From: Flavobacteriaceae bacterium
GTDB taxonomy: Bacteria > Bacteroidota > Bacteroidia > Flavobacteriales > Flavobacteriaceae
Direction of reading: 5' to 3'
DNA: 64,000 nucleotides
Assembly (NCBI GenBank): GCA_018402135.1
Contig: JAGYJF010000005.1
Span: forward strand, 186,001 to 250,000
Within the stretch, counting starts at the first letter, position 1. The number at the start of each line of letters is the position of its first letter. Positions 8,041-19,795 of this stretch are shown here, in pieces. The translations under genes were made by a program, and so were the position numbers. The notes below the pieces were generated by a model that worked only from the letters and a program-made list of their open reading frames with translations, had not been told where the DNA came from and ran no database searches.

Positions 8041-8415
8041 ATGGCAGATTTAAAAGATTTCGCAGAACAATTAGTTAATTTAACAGTAAAAGAAGTTAAT
8101 GAATTAGCTAGTATTTTAAAAGAAGAATACGGTATAGAACCTGCTGCTGCAGCTGTTGCAGTTGCTGCAGGTGGTGGTGCTGCTGCTGAAGCAGTTGAAG
8201 AGCAGTCTGAATTTACAGTAATGTTAAAAGCAGCTGGAGCTTCTAAATTAGCAGTAGTAAAACTTGTTAAAGAATTAACAGGTCTTGGCTTAAAAGAAGC
8301 TAAAGAATTAGTAGATAGCGCACCAAGTGCTATCAAAGAAGGCATTTCTAAAGATGAGGCTGAAGGTCTTAAAACTTCTTTAGAAGAAGCTGGAGCTGAG
8401 GTTGAGCTTAAGTAA
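8041..8415 (+). CDS. rplL: 50S ribosomal protein bL12
   Basis: A 124-residue bL12, the multicopy stalk protein that recruits translational GTPases. It has the N-terminal dimerisation helices (1-35), an Ala/Gly hinge (about 38-52) and the C-terminal factor-binding domain with [20 protein letters not shown]. The hinge is encoded by a low-complexity GCT/GCA run. It is followed by a strong attenuator hairpin at 8439-8480 that could set the ribosomal protein to RNA polymerase ratio. Confidence 0.97.
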   Translation: MADLKDFAEQLVNLTVKEVNELASILKEEYGIEPAAAAVAVAAGGGAAAEAVEEQSEFTVMLKAAGASKLAVVKLVKELTGLGLKEAKELVDSAPSAIKEGISKDEAEGLKTSLEEAGAEVELK

Positions 8416-8438
8416 GCTTTATTAGCCTTACATATTAT

Positions 8439-8480
8439 GGTTTAGGTCTGGAGTGTTGCTCCAAGACCTAAACCCTTTTG
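8439..8480 (+). terminator. rplL-rpoB attenuator hairpin
   Basis: GGTTTAGGTCT (8439-8449) plus GGAG pairs with CTCC plus AGACCTAAACC (8464-8474), giving 15 bp with one bulged A and a 5-nt loop. The tail is CTTTTGTG. The weak T-tail suggests partial termination, like the attenuator at the same place in E. coli. Confidence 0.75.
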
Positions 8481-8538
8481 TGTTAATAAAGAATAGCACA
8501 AAAAAATACATTTTTTTTAATCAAAATTTCGTTCATCG

Positions 8539-11500
8539 ATGTTAGCAAAAACAGCTGAAAGATTAAATTTCTCTTCTATAGTAAATAGAACGGAATATCC
8601 CGATTTTCTGGATATCCAAATAAAATCCTTCCAGGATTTTTTCCAGTTAGAAACAAAGTCAGAAGAAAGAGGAAACGAAGGCCTTTATAATACCTTCATG
8701 GAAAATTTTCCAATAACCGATACGCGCAATCAGTTTGTATTAGAGTTCTTGGATTATTTTATTGATCCACCACGATACACTATTGAAGAGTGTATTGAGC
8801 GCGGTCTTACCTACAGCGTACCTTTAAAGGCGCGTTTAAAATTATATTGTACAGATCCTGAACATGAAGATTTCGAAACCATTGTACAAGACGTTTATCT
8901 AGGTACAATTCCTTACATGACACCAAGCGGAACATTTGTAATCAATGGTGCCGAACGTGTTGTGGTTTCTCAGTTACACAGATCACCAGGTGTATTCTTC
9001 AGTCAGTCTTTCCACGCTAATGGTACCAAATTATATTCAGCCAGAGTTATTCCTTTTAAAGGTTCTTGGATTGAATTTGCTACCGATATCAACAGTGTGA
9101 TGTATGCTTATATCGATAGAAAGAAGAAATTACCAGTTACTACGCTTTTCAGAGCTATCGGTTTTGAAAGAGATAAAGATATTTTAGAAATATTTGATCT
9201 TGCAGAAGAAATTAAAGTTTCTAAAGCCGCGTTAAAAAAATTAATAGGCCGAAAATTAGCCGCAAGAGTATTAAATACTTGGCATGAGGATTTTGTAGAC
9301 GAAGATACAGGAGAAGTGGTTTCTATCGAAAGAAATGAAATTGTTTTAGATCGTGATACCGTTATCGATAAAGATAATATCGAAGAGATTCTTGAAGCCG
9401 ATGTTAAAACGGTTTTAATACACAAAGAAAGCGAACAACAAGGCGACTATGCCATTATTCACAATACGCTTCAAAAGGATCCTACAAATTCTGAAAAAGA
9501 AGCTGTTGAGCACATATACAGACAATTACGTAACGCCGAGCCGCCAGATGAAGAAACTGCGCGCGGCATTATAGATAAATTATTCTTTAGTGAGCAGCGT
9601 TATTCACTTGGTGAAGTTGGTCGTTATAGAATGAACAAAAAATTGGGTCTTGATATCGGAATGGATAAGCAAGTGCTTACCAAAGTTGATATTATTACTA
9701 TTATTAAATATTTAATTGAGCTAATCAATTCAAAAGCTGAAATTGACGATATCGATCACCTTTCTAACAGACGTGTACGTACTGTTGGTGAGCAGTTATC
9801 ATCTCAGTTTGGTGTTGGGTTAGCCCGTATGGCTAGAACCATTCGCGAACGAATGAATGTTCGTGATAACGAAGTTTTTACACCAATCGATTTGATTAAT
9901 GCCAAGACTTTGTCTTCCGTTATTAATTCATTCTTCGGAACTAACCAGTTATCTCAGTTTATGGATCAAACCAATCCGCTTGGAGAAATCACTCACAAAC
10001 GTCGTTTATCGGCATTAGGTCCGGGTGGTTTATCTAGAGAGCGTGCAGGTTTTGAGGTTCGTGACGTTCATTATACCCATTACGGACGCTTATGTCCTAT
10101 TGAAACTCCTGAAGGTCCAAACATTGGTTTAATTTCTTCGCTTTCGGTTTATGCGAAGGTGAATTCTATGGGATTCCTTGAAACACCTTACCGCAAGGTT
10201 GAAAATGGAGTGGTTGATATCAAAAATGCACCAACCTATTTAAGTGCTGAGGAAGAAGAAGATATGCAAATTGCACAGGCCAATGTAATTGTTGATGCCG
10301 ATGGTAAAATTCAGAATGATAAGGTTATTGCCCGACAAGAAGGCGATTTCCCTGTAATCGATCCAATGCAAATTAACTATACCGATGTGGCTCCTAATCA
10401 GGTAGCATCTATTTCAGCTTCGTTAATTCCGTTTTTGGAACATGATGATGCTAACCGTGCACTGATGGGATCAAACATGATGCGTCAAGCTGTTCCTTTA
10501 TTAAGACCTGAAGCGCCGATTGTTGGTACTGGTCTAGAGAGACAAGTAGCAAAAGATTCTCGCGTTTTAATTAATGCTGAAGGTGCTGGAACTGTAACTT
10601 ATGTTGATGCTGATAAAATCACAATTGAATACGACCGTACCGAAGAAGAAGCTATGGTGAGTTTTGATAGTAATATTAAAACCTATCCATTAGTTAAGTT
10701 TAGAAAAACTAACCAAGGTACGTCTATCAACTTAAAGCCAATTGTCAAAAAAGGTGATAAGGTTGAAAAAGGTCAAGTCCTTTGTGAAGGATACGCTACT
10801 AAAAATGGCGAATTAGCTTTGGGCAGAAACATGAAAGTTGCATTCATGCCTTGGAAAGGTTATAACTTCGAGGATGCTATTGTAATTTCTGAAAAGGTAG
10901 TTAGAGATGATATCTTTACATCCATTCACATAGATGAATACTCACTCGACGTTAGAGATACCAAGTTAGGTAATGAAGAACTTACCAACGATATCCCTAA
11001 TGTTTCTGAAGAAGCGACTAAAGATTTAGACGAAAACGGAATGATTCGTATTGGTGCGGAAATCAAGCCAGGCGATATTTTAATTGGAAAGATTACTCCA
11101 AAAGGAGAAAGTGATCCAACTCCTGAAGAAAAATTACTACGTGCTATATTTGGTGATAAAGCTGGTGATGTTAAAGATGCATCGTTAAAAGCTTCACCTT
11201 CATTGCACGGTGTTGTAATTGAGAAAAAATTATTCGCAAGAGCAGTTAAAGATAAACGTAAAAGAGCAAAAGATAAAGAAGATATCGAAGCTTTAGAAGT
11301 ACTTTATGATACACGTTTTGATGAATTGAAAAATATCTTAGTAGATAAATTGTTTGCTATTGTAAACGGTAAAACTGCACAAGGTATTTACAATGATTTA
11401 GGAGAAGAAATTATTCCTAAAGGTAAAAAGTATACCTTAAAAATGTTAAATTCAGTTGATGATTACGCACATTTAACTTCTGGAAAATGGACGACTGACG

Positions 11501-12351
11501 ATCATAGTAATACTTTAATTGCAGACCTTATTCACAACTATAAGATTAAGGAAAACGATTTACAAGGGTCATTACGTCGCGAGAAATTCACTATTTCAGT
11601 AGGAGATGAATTGCCAGCCGGTATTATTAAACTTGCTAAAGTTTACATCGCTAAAAAGCGTAAACTTAAAGTTGGTGATAAAATGGCAGGTCGTCACGGT
11701 AACAAAGGTATTGTTGCACGTATTGTACGTCAAGAAGATATGCCTTTCTTAGAAGACGGAACTCCTGTTGATATTGTTCTTAATCCATTGGGTGTACCAT
11801 CGCGTATGAACATTGGTCAGATTTACGAAACCGTATTAGGCTGGGCTGGTCAAAAGTTAAATAGAACTTATGCAACTCCAATTTTTGATGGTGCGACTTT
11901 AGATCAAATTAATGAATTTACAGATGAAGCTGAAATCCCGAGATTTGGTCATACCTATTTATATGATGGTGGCACAGGCGATCGTTTTGATCAACCTGCA
12001 ACTGTTGGTGTGATTTATATGATTAAACTAGGTCACATGATTGACGATAAGATGCATGCACGTTCTATAGGACCATACTCACTTATTACGCAACAACCGC
12101 TTGGTGGTAAAGCCCAATTTGGTGGTCAGCGTTTTGGTGAAATGGAAGTTTGGGCACTTGAAGCATACGGTGCGTCAAGTACTTTAAGAGAAATTTTGAC
12201 TGTAAAATCTGACGATGTTATTGGTAGAGCCAAAACTTACGAAGCTATCGTAAAAGGAGAACCAATGCCAGAACCTGGATTACCAGAATCATTTAACGTG
12301 TTAATGCACGAATTAAAAGGTTTGGGATTAGATATTAGATTAGAAGAATAA
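8539..12351 (+). CDS. rpoB: RNA polymerase beta subunit
   Basis: A 1270-residue beta subunit, full length for Bacteroidota. The rifampicin pocket is legible from about residue 466 ([20 protein letters not shown]). The E. coli-equivalent D516, H526 and S531 are unchanged, so no classic resistance substitution is present. The catalytic region contains [20 protein letters not shown], and the C-terminal clamp is intact. It starts 123 bp after rplL, beyond the attenuator. Confidence 0.98.
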   Translation: MLAKTAERLNFSSIVNRTEYPDFLDIQIKSFQDFFQLETKSEERGNEGLYNTFMENFPITDTRNQFVLEFLDYFIDPPRYTIEECIERGLTYSVPLKARLKLYCTDPEHEDFETIVQDVYLGTIPYMTPSGTFVINGAERVVVSQLHRSPGVFFSQSFHANGTKLYSARVIPFKGSWIEFATDINSVMYAYIDRKKKLPVTTLFRAIGFERDKDILEIFDLAEEIKVSKAALKKLIGRKLAARVLNTWHEDFVDEDTGEVVSIERNEIVLDRDTVIDKDNIEEILEADVKTVLIHKESEQQGDYAIIHNTLQKDPTNSEKEAVEHIYRQLRNAEPPDEETARGIIDKLFFSEQRYSLGEVGRYRMNKKLGLDIGMDKQVLTKVDIITIIKYLIELINSKAEIDDIDHLSNRRVRTVGEQLSSQFGVGLARMARTIRERMNVRDNEVFTPIDLINAKTLSSVINSFFGTNQLSQFMDQTNPLGEITHKRRLSALGPGGLSRERAGFEVRDVHYTHYGRLCPIETPEGPNIGLISSLSVYAKVNSMGFLETPYRKVENGVVDIKNAPTYLSAEEEEDMQIAQANVIVDADGKIQNDKVIARQEGDFPVIDPMQINYTDVAPNQVASISASLIPFLEHDDANRALMGSNMMRQAVPLLRPEAPIVGTGLERQVAKDSRVLINAEGAGTVTYVDADKITIEYDRTEEEAMVSFDSNIKTYPLVKFRKTNQGTSINLKPIVKKGDKVEKGQVLCEGYATKNGELALGRNMKVAFMPWKGYNFEDAIVISEKVVRDDIFTSIHIDEYSLDVRDTKLGNEELTNDIPNVSEEATKDLDENGMIRIGAEIKPGDILIGKITPKGESDPTPEEKLLRAIFGDKAGDVKDASLKASPSLHGVVIEKKLFARAVKDKRKRAKDKEDIEALEVLYDTRFDELKNILVDKLFAIVNGKTAQGIYNDLGEEIIPKGKKYTLKMLNSVDDYAHLTSGKWTTDDHSNTLIADLIHNYKIKENDLQGSLRREKFTISVGDELPAGIIKLAKVYIAKKRKLKVGDKMAGRHGNKGIVARIVRQEDMPFLEDGTPVDIVLNPLGVPSRMNIGQIYETVLGWAGQKLNRTYATPIFDGATLDQINEFTDEAEIPRFGHTYLYDGGTGDRFDQPATVGVIYMIKLGHMIDDKMHARSIGPYSLITQQPLGGKAQFGGQRFGEMEVWALEAYGASSTLREILTVKSDDVIGRAKTYEAIVKGEPMPEPGLPESFNVLMHELKGLGLDIRLEE

Positions 12352-12364
12352 CAACATAGTTAGC

Positions 12365-12402
12365 AGTAATCGGTGTGCAGATCACACTACACACCGATTA
12401 CT
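12365..12402 (+). other. Long hairpin in the rpoB-rpoC spacer
   Basis: AGTAATCGGTGTG (12365-12377) and CACACCGATTACT (12390-12402) form a perfect 13-bp stem with a 12-nt loop. There is no T-run, so this is not a terminator. RNase III-type processing or an mRNA stabiliser are the likely roles. Confidence 0.6.
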
Positions 12403-12427
12403 TCCCACTCAATACTATAATAACAAA

Positions 12428-15400
12428 ATGGCAAAAAGACAAGATAATAACACGATACAAAGATTTAATAAAATCTCTATTGGTTTGGCTTCCCCAGAAT
12501 CTGTTTTGGCAGCTTCTCGCGGTGAGGTTTTAAAGCCAGAAACTATCAATTATCGAACACACAAACCTGAAAGAGATGGTTTGTTTTGCGAGCGTATTTT
12601 TGGTCCTGTTAAGGATTACGAGTGTGCTTGTGGAAAATATAAAAGAATTCGTTACAAAGGAATCGTTTGCGATCGCTGTGGCGTTGAAGTAACTGAAAAG
12701 AAGGTGCGTCGTGAAAGGGTAGGTCATATCAACCTAGTTGTTCCAGTTGCTCATATTTGGTACTTCCGTTCTTTACCTAACAAAATAGGATATCTTCTTG
12801 GATTACCGTCTAAGAAACTGGATATGATTATTTATTACGAACGTTATGTCGTAATTCAGCCTGGTAATGCGGTTACTCCAGAAGGTGAGGCAGTTCAAAA
12901 AATGGACTTTTTAACTGAGGAAGAATACTTAAATATTTTAGAATCGCTTCCGAAGGAAAATCAATATTTAGAAGACTCAGATCCTAATAAGTTTATTGCT
13001 AAAATGGGTGCTGAATGTTTGATTGAACTTTTAGGTAGAATTGATTTAGACGAATTATCATTTCAATTAAGACACAACGCAAATACCGAAACTTCTAAGC
13101 AACGTAAAACAGAGGCTTTAAAAAGACTTCAAGTAGTTGAAGCTTTTAAAGAATCTAATCTAAATAGAGAAAACAAGCCAGAATGGATGATTCTCAAAGC
13201 TATACCGGTAATTCCACCAGAATTACGTCCGTTAGTGCCTTTAGATGGTGGTCGTTTTGCCACTTCAGATTTGAACGATCTTTACCGACGTGTGATTATT
13301 AGAAACAATCGTTTAAAGCGATTGGTTGAAATTAAAGCACCAGAGGTCATATTGCGTAATGAAAAGCGTATGCTACAGGAATCTGTGGATTCATTATTTG
13401 ATAATACAAGAAAATCTTCAGCAGTTAAAACCGATTCAAACAGACCACTTAAATCGCTTTCCGATTCTTTAAAAGGTAAGCAAGGTCGATTCCGTCAAAA
13501 CCTTTTAGGTAAACGTGTAGATTATTCAGCACGTTCGGTAATTGTTGTAGGACCTGAATTAAAAATGTATGAGTGCGGATTGCCAAAAGATATGGCTGCT
13601 GAGCTTTACAAACCTTTTGTTATTAGAAAATTAATAGAAAGAGGTATTGTAAAAACAGTAAAATCTGCCAAGAAAATTATAGATAGAAAAGAACCAGTTG
13701 TTTGGGATATTTTGGAAAATGTTCTTAAAGGACATCCAGTATTATTAAACCGAGCTCCTACTTTGCATAGATTGGGGATTCAAGCTTTTCAACCGAAATT
13801 AATTGAAGGAAAGGCAATTCAGTTGCATCCATTAGTTACTACTGCATTTAATGCGGATTTTGATGGTGATCAAATGGCGGTTCACTTACCATTAGGCCCA
13901 GAAGCAATTCTTGAGGCACAAATGTTAATGTTAGCTTCACATAATATTCTTAACCCTGCAAATGGTTCGCCAATTACCGTACCATCGCAGGATATGGTTC
14001 TAGGGTTATATTATATGACTAAAGAGCGCAAATCAACTGACGAAGTAAAAGTTAAAGGCGAAGGTTTAAGTTTTTATTCACCGGAAGAAGTAATTATAGC
14101 TTACAACGAAAAACGTGTAGAACTTAACGCAGGTATAAAAGTTAGAACATTAGACTTTAACGAAAATGGGGATTTGGTAAAACAGATCATTCAAACTACA
14201 GTTGGTCGTGTGTTATTTAATGAAACAGTGCCAGAACGCGCAGGTTATGTAAACGATGTACTTACCAAAAAGTCTTTAAGAGACATTATCGGTAACGTAT
14301 TAAAGGCGACAAGTGTTCCTGAAACAGCTGAGTTTTTAGATGAAATAAAAGACCTTGGTTATTATTTCGCATTTAAAGGCGGTTTATCATTTAGTTTAGG
14401 AGATATTATTATTCCTGCTGAAAAACAAGGAATGATTGATACCGCTAACAATTTGGTAGACGGTATTATTGCCAATTACAACATGGGTTTAATTACCAAT
14501 AACGAACGTTATAATCAAGTAATTGATATCTGGACTTCAACAAATGCCGAATTGACAGAATTGTCTATGAAGCGTATTCGTGAGGATCAACAAGGGTTCA
14601 ACTCGGTGTATATGATGCTTGATTCTGGGGCTCGTGGATCTAAAGAACAGATTCGTCAGCTTACAGGGATGCGTGGTTTAATGGCCAAGCCTAAAAAATC
14701 TAATGCAGGTGGTGGAGAAATTATTGAAAACCCAATTTTATCGAACTTTAAAGAAGGTTTATCAATTTTAGAATATTTTATCTCAACACACGGTGCTCGT
14801 AAAGGTCTTGCTGATACGGCACTAAAAACTGCAGATGCAGGTTACTTAACCAGAAGATTGGTAGACGTGTCTCAGGATGTTATTGTGTACGATGAAGATT
14901 GTGGAACGTTGAGAGGCGTTGAAGTAAGCGCACTTAAGAAAAATGAAGAAATCGTCGAGTCTTTAGAAGAAAGAATCGTTGGTAGAACATCTTTAAATGA
15001 CGTTTATAATCCTTTAAATGAAGAACTTTTAGTTGAAGCAGGTCGTGAAATTTCTGAAGCTATTGCTAAGAAAATTGGTGAAGCTCCAATTGAATCAATT
15101 GAAGTAAGATCACCATTATCTTGTGAAGCCAAAAAAGGTATTTGCGTTAAATGTTATGGTAGAAACCTAGCAACCGGTAAAACGGTTCAAAGAGGCGAGG
15201 CTGTTGGAGTAGTGGCAGCACAGTCTATTGGAGAACCAGGAACTCAGTTGACACTTCGAACCTTCCACGTTGGAGGTATTGCTGGTAACATTTCCGAAGA
15301 AAATAAATTACTGGTTAAGTTTGATGGTGTTGTAGAAATCGAAGATCTTAAAACAGTTAAAGGAACTGATTCTAACGGCAATGAGGTTGATGTTGTAATT

Positions 15401-16729
15401 TCAAGAACATCCGAAATGAAACTTATAGAACCAAAAACAGGCATTGCATTAAGTACAAATAACATTCCTTACGGTTCATTTTTGTACATTAAAAACGGAA
15501 GTAAAGTATCTAAAGGCGATGTAATCTGTCAGTGGGATCCGTATAACGGTGTTATTATTTCAGAATTTGCTGGTAAAGTTCGTTACGAAAATATTGAGCA
15601 AGGTATGACCTTCCAAGTTGAAATTGACGAACAAACAGGTTTCCAAGAAAAAGTTATTTCTGAATCTCGAAACAAAAAGTTAATTCCAACTTTACATGTT
15701 GAAGATGCTAAAGGCAACATCATGCGCTCATACAACCTACCGGTTGGCGCTCACTTGATGATTGACGATGGCGAAAAAATTATTGTTGGGAAAGTGCTTG
15801 TGAAAATTCCTCGAAAATCTGCTAAAGCTGGCGATATTACAGGTGGTTTACCACGTGTGACAGAGTTGTTTGAAGCCAGAAATCCATCAAATCCTGCAGT
15901 AGTGAGTGAGATTGACGGTGTAGTTTCTTTCGGGAAAATTAAACGTGGTAACAGAGAAATTATAATAGAATCTAAAACTGGTGATATTAGAAAATATCTA
16001 GTTAAACTTTCCAATCAAATACTAGTACAGGAGAACGATTACGTAAAAGCGGGTATGCCTTTATCAGATGGTTCTGTAACTCCTAATGATATTTTAGACA
16101 TTAAAGGTCCTGCAGCTGTACAACAGTACTTGGTTAACGAAGTTCAGGAAGTTTACCGTTTGCAAGGTGTGAAGATTAATGATAAACACTTTGAAGTTAT
16201 TGTGCGTCAAATGATGCGTAAGGTTCGTATTATCGATTCTGGTGACACATTATTTTTAGAAGATCAATTGGCTCATGCCTCCGATTTTATTGAAGAAAAT
16301 GATAAAATTTTCGGAATGAAAGTGATTGAAAATGCAGGTGGATCGAATAATTTAAAACCAGGTCAAATTGTAACCGCCAGACAGTTGAGGGATGAAAATT
16401 CTTCGTTGAGAAGAGAAGATAAGGAATTAGCTACAGCGCGCGATGCACAGCCAGCTACTGCAACACCAATTCTTCAAGGTATTACAAGAGCTTCACTTCA
16501 AACTAAGTCATTTATTTCAGCAGCATCGTTCCAGGAAACCACAAAGGTTCTTAATGAAGCAGCCGTAAATGGTAAAATCGATACGTTAGAAGGATTAAAG
16601 GAAAATGTAATTGTTGGTCATAAAATACCAGCAGGTACAGGCGTTAGACGCTACGATACTATTATTGTAGGTTCTAAAGAAGAATTTAATCAAATGATGA
16701 AAGCGAAAGAAGAAATGAATTATAACTAA
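12428..16729 (+). CDS. rpoC: RNA polymerase beta' subunit
   Basis: A 1433-residue beta' subunit. The N-terminal zinc site ([20 protein letters not shown], about 70-89), the catalytic [12 protein letters not shown] (about 475-486, three Asp for Mg2+), the trigger-loop region and the second zinc site ([13 protein letters not shown], around 900) are all present. It lies 76 bp downstream of rpoB, beyond a non-terminating hairpin, and is followed by a strong terminator, so it closes the operon. Confidence 0.98.
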   Translation: MAKRQDNNTIQRFNKISIGLASPESVLAASRGEVLKPETINYRTHKPERDGLFCERIFGPVKDYECACGKYKRIRYKGIVCDRCGVEVTEKKVRRERVGHINLVVPVAHIWYFRSLPNKIGYLLGLPSKKLDMIIYYERYVVIQPGNAVTPEGEAVQKMDFLTEEEYLNILESLPKENQYLEDSDPNKFIAKMGAECLIELLGRIDLDELSFQLRHNANTETSKQRKTEALKRLQVVEAFKESNLNRENKPEWMILKAIPVIPPELRPLVPLDGGRFATSDLNDLYRRVIIRNNRLKRLVEIKAPEVILRNEKRMLQESVDSLFDNTRKSSAVKTDSNRPLKSLSDSLKGKQGRFRQNLLGKRVDYSARSVIVVGPELKMYECGLPKDMAAELYKPFVIRKLIERGIVKTVKSAKKIIDRKEPVVWDILENVLKGHPVLLNRAPTLHRLGIQAFQPKLIEGKAIQLHPLVTTAFNADFDGDQMAVHLPLGPEAILEAQMLMLASHNILNPANGSPITVPSQDMVLGLYYMTKERKSTDEVKVKGEGLSFYSPEEVIIAYNEKRVELNAGIKVRTLDFNENGDLVKQIIQTTVGRVLFNETVPERAGYVNDVLTKKSLRDIIGNVLKATSVPETAEFLDEIKDLGYYFAFKGGLSFSLGDIIIPAEKQGMIDTANNLVDGIIANYNMGLITNNERYNQVIDIWTSTNAELTELSMKRIREDQQGFNSVYMMLDSGARGSKEQIRQLTGMRGLMAKPKKSNAGGGEIIENPILSNFKEGLSILEYFISTHGARKGLADTALKTADAGYLTRRLVDVSQDVIVYDEDCGTLRGVEVSALKKNEEIVESLEERIVGRTSLNDVYNPLNEELLVEAGREISEAIAKKIGEAPIESIEVRSPLSCEAKKGICVKCYGRNLATGKTVQRGEAVGVVAAQSIGEPGTQLTLRTFHVGGIAGNISEENKLLVKFDGVVEIEDLKTVKGTDSNGNEVDVVISRTSEMKLIEPKTGIALSTNNIPYGSFLYIKNGSKVSKGDVICQWDPYNGVIISEFAGKVRYENIEQGMTFQVEIDEQTGFQEKVISESRNKKLIPTLHVEDAKGNIMRSYNLPVGAHLMIDDGEKIIVGKVLVKIPRKSAKAGDITGGLPRVTELFEARNPSNPAVVSEIDGVVSFGKIKRGNREIIIESKTGDIRKYLVKLSNQILVQENDYVKAGMPLSDGSVTPNDILDIKGPAAVQQYLVNEVQEVYRLQGVKINDKHFEVIVRQMMRKVRIIDSGDTLFLEDQLAHASDFIEENDKIFGMKVIENAGGSNNLKPGQIVTARQLRDENSSLRREDKELATARDAQPATATPILQGITRASLQTKSFISAASFQETTKVLNEAAVNGKIDTLEGLKENVIVGHKIPAGTGVRRYDTIIVGSKEEFNQMMKAKEEMNYN

Positions 16730-16732
16730 CAT

Positions 16733-16765
16733 AAAAGGCTTCTTTAGGGAAGCCTTTTTGTTTTG
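16733..16765 (+). terminator. Terminator of the rpoBC operon
   Basis: AAAAGGCTTC and GAAGCCTTTTT pair around TTTAGG (16743-16748), followed by GTTTTG. Confidence 0.85.
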
Positions 16766-16782
16766 ATAAAAATCTTTTAATT

Positions 16783-17103
16783 ATGGCAGAAGAAAAAAAG
16801 GCCCAGACAAAACAAGGACAAATTAACATTGAATTAGATGAAAAAGTTGCAGAAGGCATCTATTCTAATTTAGCAATTATAAATCATTCAGTGTCAGAAT
16901 TTGTAATCGATTTCGTGAGCATTATGCCTGGAACTCCGAAAAGTAAAGTGAAATCCAGAATTATATTAACGCCACAACACGCCAAAAGACTTTTAAAAGC
17001 AATGGCTGAAAATGTTAAGCGTTTTGAAACTGCTCATGGTGAAATAAAGGATTATGAGCAACCACCGATTCCTTTAAACTTTGGACCAACTGGTCAAGCA
17101 TAA
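16783..17103 (+). CDS. DUF3467 family protein
   Basis: A 106-residue cytoplasmic protein of the DUF3467 family. Visible features are QGQINIELDEKVAEGIYSNL, a central VSEFVIDFVSIMPG strand and the helix LTPQHAKRLLKAMAENVKRF, ending in Pro-rich PPIPLNFGP. The function is unknown. Placement right after rpoC is, from memory, common in Flavobacteriaceae. It has its own terminator downstream and lies after the rpoC terminator. Confidence 0.85.
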   Translation: MAEEKKAQTKQGQINIELDEKVAEGIYSNLAIINHSVSEFVIDFVSIMPGTPKSKVKSRIILTPQHAKRLLKAMAENVKRFETAHGEIKDYEQPPIPLNFGPTGQA

Positions 17104-17110
17104 AATTTAC

Positions 17111-17147
17111 AAACCCTTAGATTATATAATCTGAGGGTTTTTTATTT
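17111..17147 (+). terminator. Terminator after the DUF3467 gene
   Basis: AAACCCTTAGATTA (17111-17124) pairs with TAATCTGAGGGTTT (17127-17140), giving 14 bp with one T-G pair, then TTTATTT. Confidence 0.85.
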
Positions 17148-17163
17148 AAAACGGTTTAGAAAT

Positions 17164-17394
17164 CTAAGCAACTTGCATTTTTTTATTAAAACACTGCAAA
17201 GCACCCGATGGGCATTTCTTTACTTGCGCCATAATTTTGCAAGCTGGTGCACCATCTAAATTAATCCATGGTATGACCGTTTGTCTGAAAACAGCAGATA
17301 ATCCTTTAGCACACTTTTCTGCGTTAATACATTTGTGGGGGTTGTAGGTGACAGTAATTTCATTATTACTGAACACATTTGGATCTGTATTCAT
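17164..17394 (-). CDS. Divergent 4Fe-4S mono-cluster protein (Fer4_19/YjdI type)
   Basis: A 76-residue protein with four Cys spaced as in the divergent mono-cluster ferredoxins: CINAEKC (two Cys), APAC and KKCPSGAL. The YNPHKCIxAxxCxxGL opening and the CPSGAL closing are family signatures. It probably carries one 4Fe-4S cluster for electron transfer; the partner is unknown. It lies downstream of prfC on the same strand (143 bp gap) and converges with the DUF3467 gene. Confidence 0.8.
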   Translation of the reverse strand: MNTDPNVFSNNEITVTYNPHKCINAEKCAKGLSAVFRQTVIPWINLDGAPACKIMAQVKKCPSGALQCFNKKMQVA

Positions 17395-17537
17395 TGGTAG
17401 CTCAATTTGGGGTTGATACTATTTCAAATGTAATCAAAAATTCGATTAAAAACATAAAAATACGATAAAATACATGATAAAAATTGCTAAATCAATGAAT
17501 AACAAGCTGATTAGTTATGATTACTGCAAGATTTTTC

Positions 17538-19127
17538 CTATTTAAATTCAGACGTAAAATGAAATTTAATATTTGGGTATTTCTGTTGGGTCATTTGTAA
17601 AGAAAAAGCAGAGTCTGCTAAAAACACCAATTGGTTTTGTTTGTCTTTTGCTAAAAACCTTTGCTTTACTCTTACAAACTCAAGATATTCTTCGCTTTTT
17701 TCATTAGCTGCTTCTATCCAGCAAGCTTTGTGAACATTGAGGTTTTCATACGAGCATTTTGCACCATATTCGTGCTCTAGTCGGTATTGAATAACTTCGT
17801 ATTGTAAAGCACCAACGGTTCCTATTACTTTTCTACCATTTAGTTCTAAGGTGAAAAGCTGTGCCACACCTTCGTCCATTAATTGGTCTATACCTTTAAA
17901 AAGCTGTTTGGCTTTTAAGGGGTCAGCATTGTTTATATATCTGAAATGCTCAGGTGAAAAACTTGGAATACCTTTGTAATGGATTTCTTCTCCTTCGGTT
18001 AAGGTATCGCCAATTTTAAAGTTACCAGTATCGTGCAAACCTACAATATCGCCAGGATAGGACACGTCAACAATCTCTTTCTTCTCTGCAAAAAAAGCAT
18101 TAGGGCTAGAAAATTTAAAGTTTTTACCATGTCGAACATGCAGATAAGGTGTGTTGCGTTTAAACATCCCTGACACGATTTTTATAAATGCCAATCTATC
18201 TCTATGGTTGGGATCCATATTGGCATGGATTTTAAATACAAATCCTGAAAATTTATCTTCTTGCGGTTCTACCAAACGTTCTTCGCTATGCTTTGGTTTC
18301 GGTTTTGGAGCGATGGTAACAAAACAGTCTAACAATTCCCTTACACCAAAATTATTTAAGGCGGAACCAAAAAATACCGGCTGCAGCTGTGCGTCTAAAT
18401 AAGTTTGTTGGTCAAATTTAGGGTAAATACCTTCTACTAACTCCAATTCCTCCCTCAGCGTATTAGCAGATTTTTCACCAATGAGTTTATCTAATTCAGG
18501 TGTATTAATGTCAGAAATTTCAATGGTTTCTTCAATGTCTTTTCGGCTATCGCCACTAAATAAGTTAACATTTTGCTCCCAAATATTATAAATACCTTTA
18601 AAATCGTAACCCATTCCGATTGGAAAACTTAAGGGTGTAACGGTTAGGCCTAACTTTTGTTCAATTTCATCTAGTAAATCAAACGCATCTTTACCTTCGC
18701 GATCCATTTTGTTAATAAATACAATCATTGGAATTTTACGCATGCGACAAACTTCAACCAACTTTTCGGTTTGCTCTTCCACACCTTTGGCAACATCAAT
18801 CACGACAATAACGCTGTCTACAGCGGTTAAAGTTCTAAAGGTATCTTCGGCAAAATCTTTATGGCCAGGTGTATCTAGAATGTTGATTTTATAACCATTA
18901 TATTCAAAAGCCAAAACCGATGTAGCAACTGAGATACCACGTTGGCGCTCAATTTCCATAAAGTCGCTAGTAGCGGCCTTTTTAATTTTATTATTTTTTA
19001 CAGCACCAGCTTCTTGAATGGCACCACCAAATAGCAATAATTTTTCGGTGAGTGTGGTTTTTCCAGCATCGGGATGCGAGATGATTCCAAAAGTACGTCG
19101 TCTGTTAATTTCTTCAGTGAAAGTCAT
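17538..19127 (-). CDS. prfC: Peptide chain release factor 3
   Basis: A 529-residue GTPase that recycles RF1/RF2 from the ribosome. The motifs are SHPDAGKTTLTEKLL (G1, about 18-32), the RF3-like switch I with RQRGISVATSV, DTPGHKDFAEDT (G3) and NKMDREG (G4). Length matches E. coli RF3 (529). The start ATG at 19127 precedes MTFTEEINRRRTFGIISH. It is divergent from idi with 128 bp between the starts. Confidence 0.95.
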   Translation of the reverse strand: MTFTEEINRRRTFGIISHPDAGKTTLTEKLLLFGGAIQEAGAVKNNKIKKAATSDFMEIERQRGISVATSVLAFEYNGYKINILDTPGHKDFAEDTFRTLTAVDSVIVVIDVAKGVEEQTEKLVEVCRMRKIPMIVFINKMDREGKDAFDLLDEIEQKLGLTVTPLSFPIGMGYDFKGIYNIWEQNVNLFSGDSRKDIEETIEISDINTPELDKLIGEKSANTLREELELVEGIYPKFDQQTYLDAQLQPVFFGSALNNFGVRELLDCFVTIAPKPKPKHSEERLVEPQEDKFSGFVFKIHANMDPNHRDRLAFIKIVSGMFKRNTPYLHVRHGKNFKFSSPNAFFAEKKEIVDVSYPGDIVGLHDTGNFKIGDTLTEGEEIHYKGIPSFSPEHFRYINNADPLKAKQLFKGIDQLMDEGVAQLFTLELNGRKVIGTVGALQYEVIQYRLEHEYGAKCSYENLNVHKACWIEAANEKSEEYLEFVRVKQRFLAKDKQNQLVFLADSAFSLQMTQQKYPNIKFHFTSEFK

Positions 19128-19241
19128 AGTTTTTTATTGCAAAAGCCGTGCAAAGATACTACTTCGAAATCAATTTATAAGATATGGTTTTTGGGTTTTT
19201 AATTTTATGAAAAGATTACAACTTTTTTTATTTTTAGTTGG

Positions 19242-19249
19242 TATTTTTG
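19242..19249 (+). promoter_or_regulatory. -7 box of idi, near-leaderless
   Basis: TATTTTTG matches TAnnTTTG exactly and ends only 6 nt before the ATG at 19256. The transcript should begin at or within a few bases of the start codon. The -33 region is poor. Confidence 0.6.
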
Positions 19250-19255
19250 TGTGCT

Positions 19256-19795
19256 ATGGAAGAAGAAAAAGTAATTTTAGTTAACGAAAACGATGAGCAA
19301 ATTGGCACCATGCCAAAAATGGAAGCTCATGAGAAAGCCTTACTGCATAGAGCTTTTTCTGTGTTTATTTTTAATGAAAACAATGAGCTCATGCTGCAAC
19401 AGCGCGCGCTTTCCAAATATCATTCACCTGGTTTGTGGACCAACACTTGTTGTAGTCATCAACGCGTTGGCGAAACCAATATTGAAGCTGGACGCCGAAG
19501 ATTGCAAGAAGAAATGGGTTTTGTAACCGATTTAAAGGATACTTTTTCGTTTATTTATAAAGCGCCTTTTGATAATGGATTGACTGAGCACGAGTTCGAT
19601 CATATTTTGGTAGGTGATTATAACGGTGAACCCGTTTTAAATCCTGATGAAGTAGCCGCCTGGAAATGGATGCCATTAGAAGACGTTAAAAACGACATTA
19701 AAATTCATGCAGAACTTTACACGGAATGGTTTAAGATTATATTCGACAAGTTTTACCAACATTTAATAAGCGCACCTCATGAGAGTAACCGTTAG
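19256..19795 (+). CDS. idi: Isopentenyl-diphosphate delta-isomerase, type 1
   Basis: A 179-residue Nudix-fold isomerase interconverting IPP and DMAPP for isoprenoids. The catalytic Cys motif is TNTCCSHQRVGE, the Nudix helix is RRLQEEMGF, and the second site is TEHEFDHILVG with the catalytic Glu. I start at 19256 (MEEEKVILV), not the in-frame GTG at 19238, because the -7 box sits between them. Its end overlaps the next gene by 17 bp, so the two are translationally linked. Confidence 0.93.
   Translation: MEEEKVILVNENDEQIGTMPKMEAHEKALLHRAFSVFIFNENNELMLQQRALSKYHSPGLWTNTCCSHQRVGETNIEAGRRRLQEEMGFVTDLKDTFSFIYKAPFDNGLTEHEFDHILVGDYNGEPVLNPDEVAAWKWMPLEDVKNDIKIHAELYTEWFKIIFDKFYQHLISAPHESNR

Noticed and set aside
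8150..8200. GCT/GCA low-complexity run as a microsatellite
   Set aside because: It encodes the normal Ala/Gly hinge of bL12.
8004..8345. 113-codon reverse-strand frame within rplL and its upstream region
   Set aside because: It is the antisense shadow of the Ala/Gly-rich rplL hinge; composition is the complement of the real gene.
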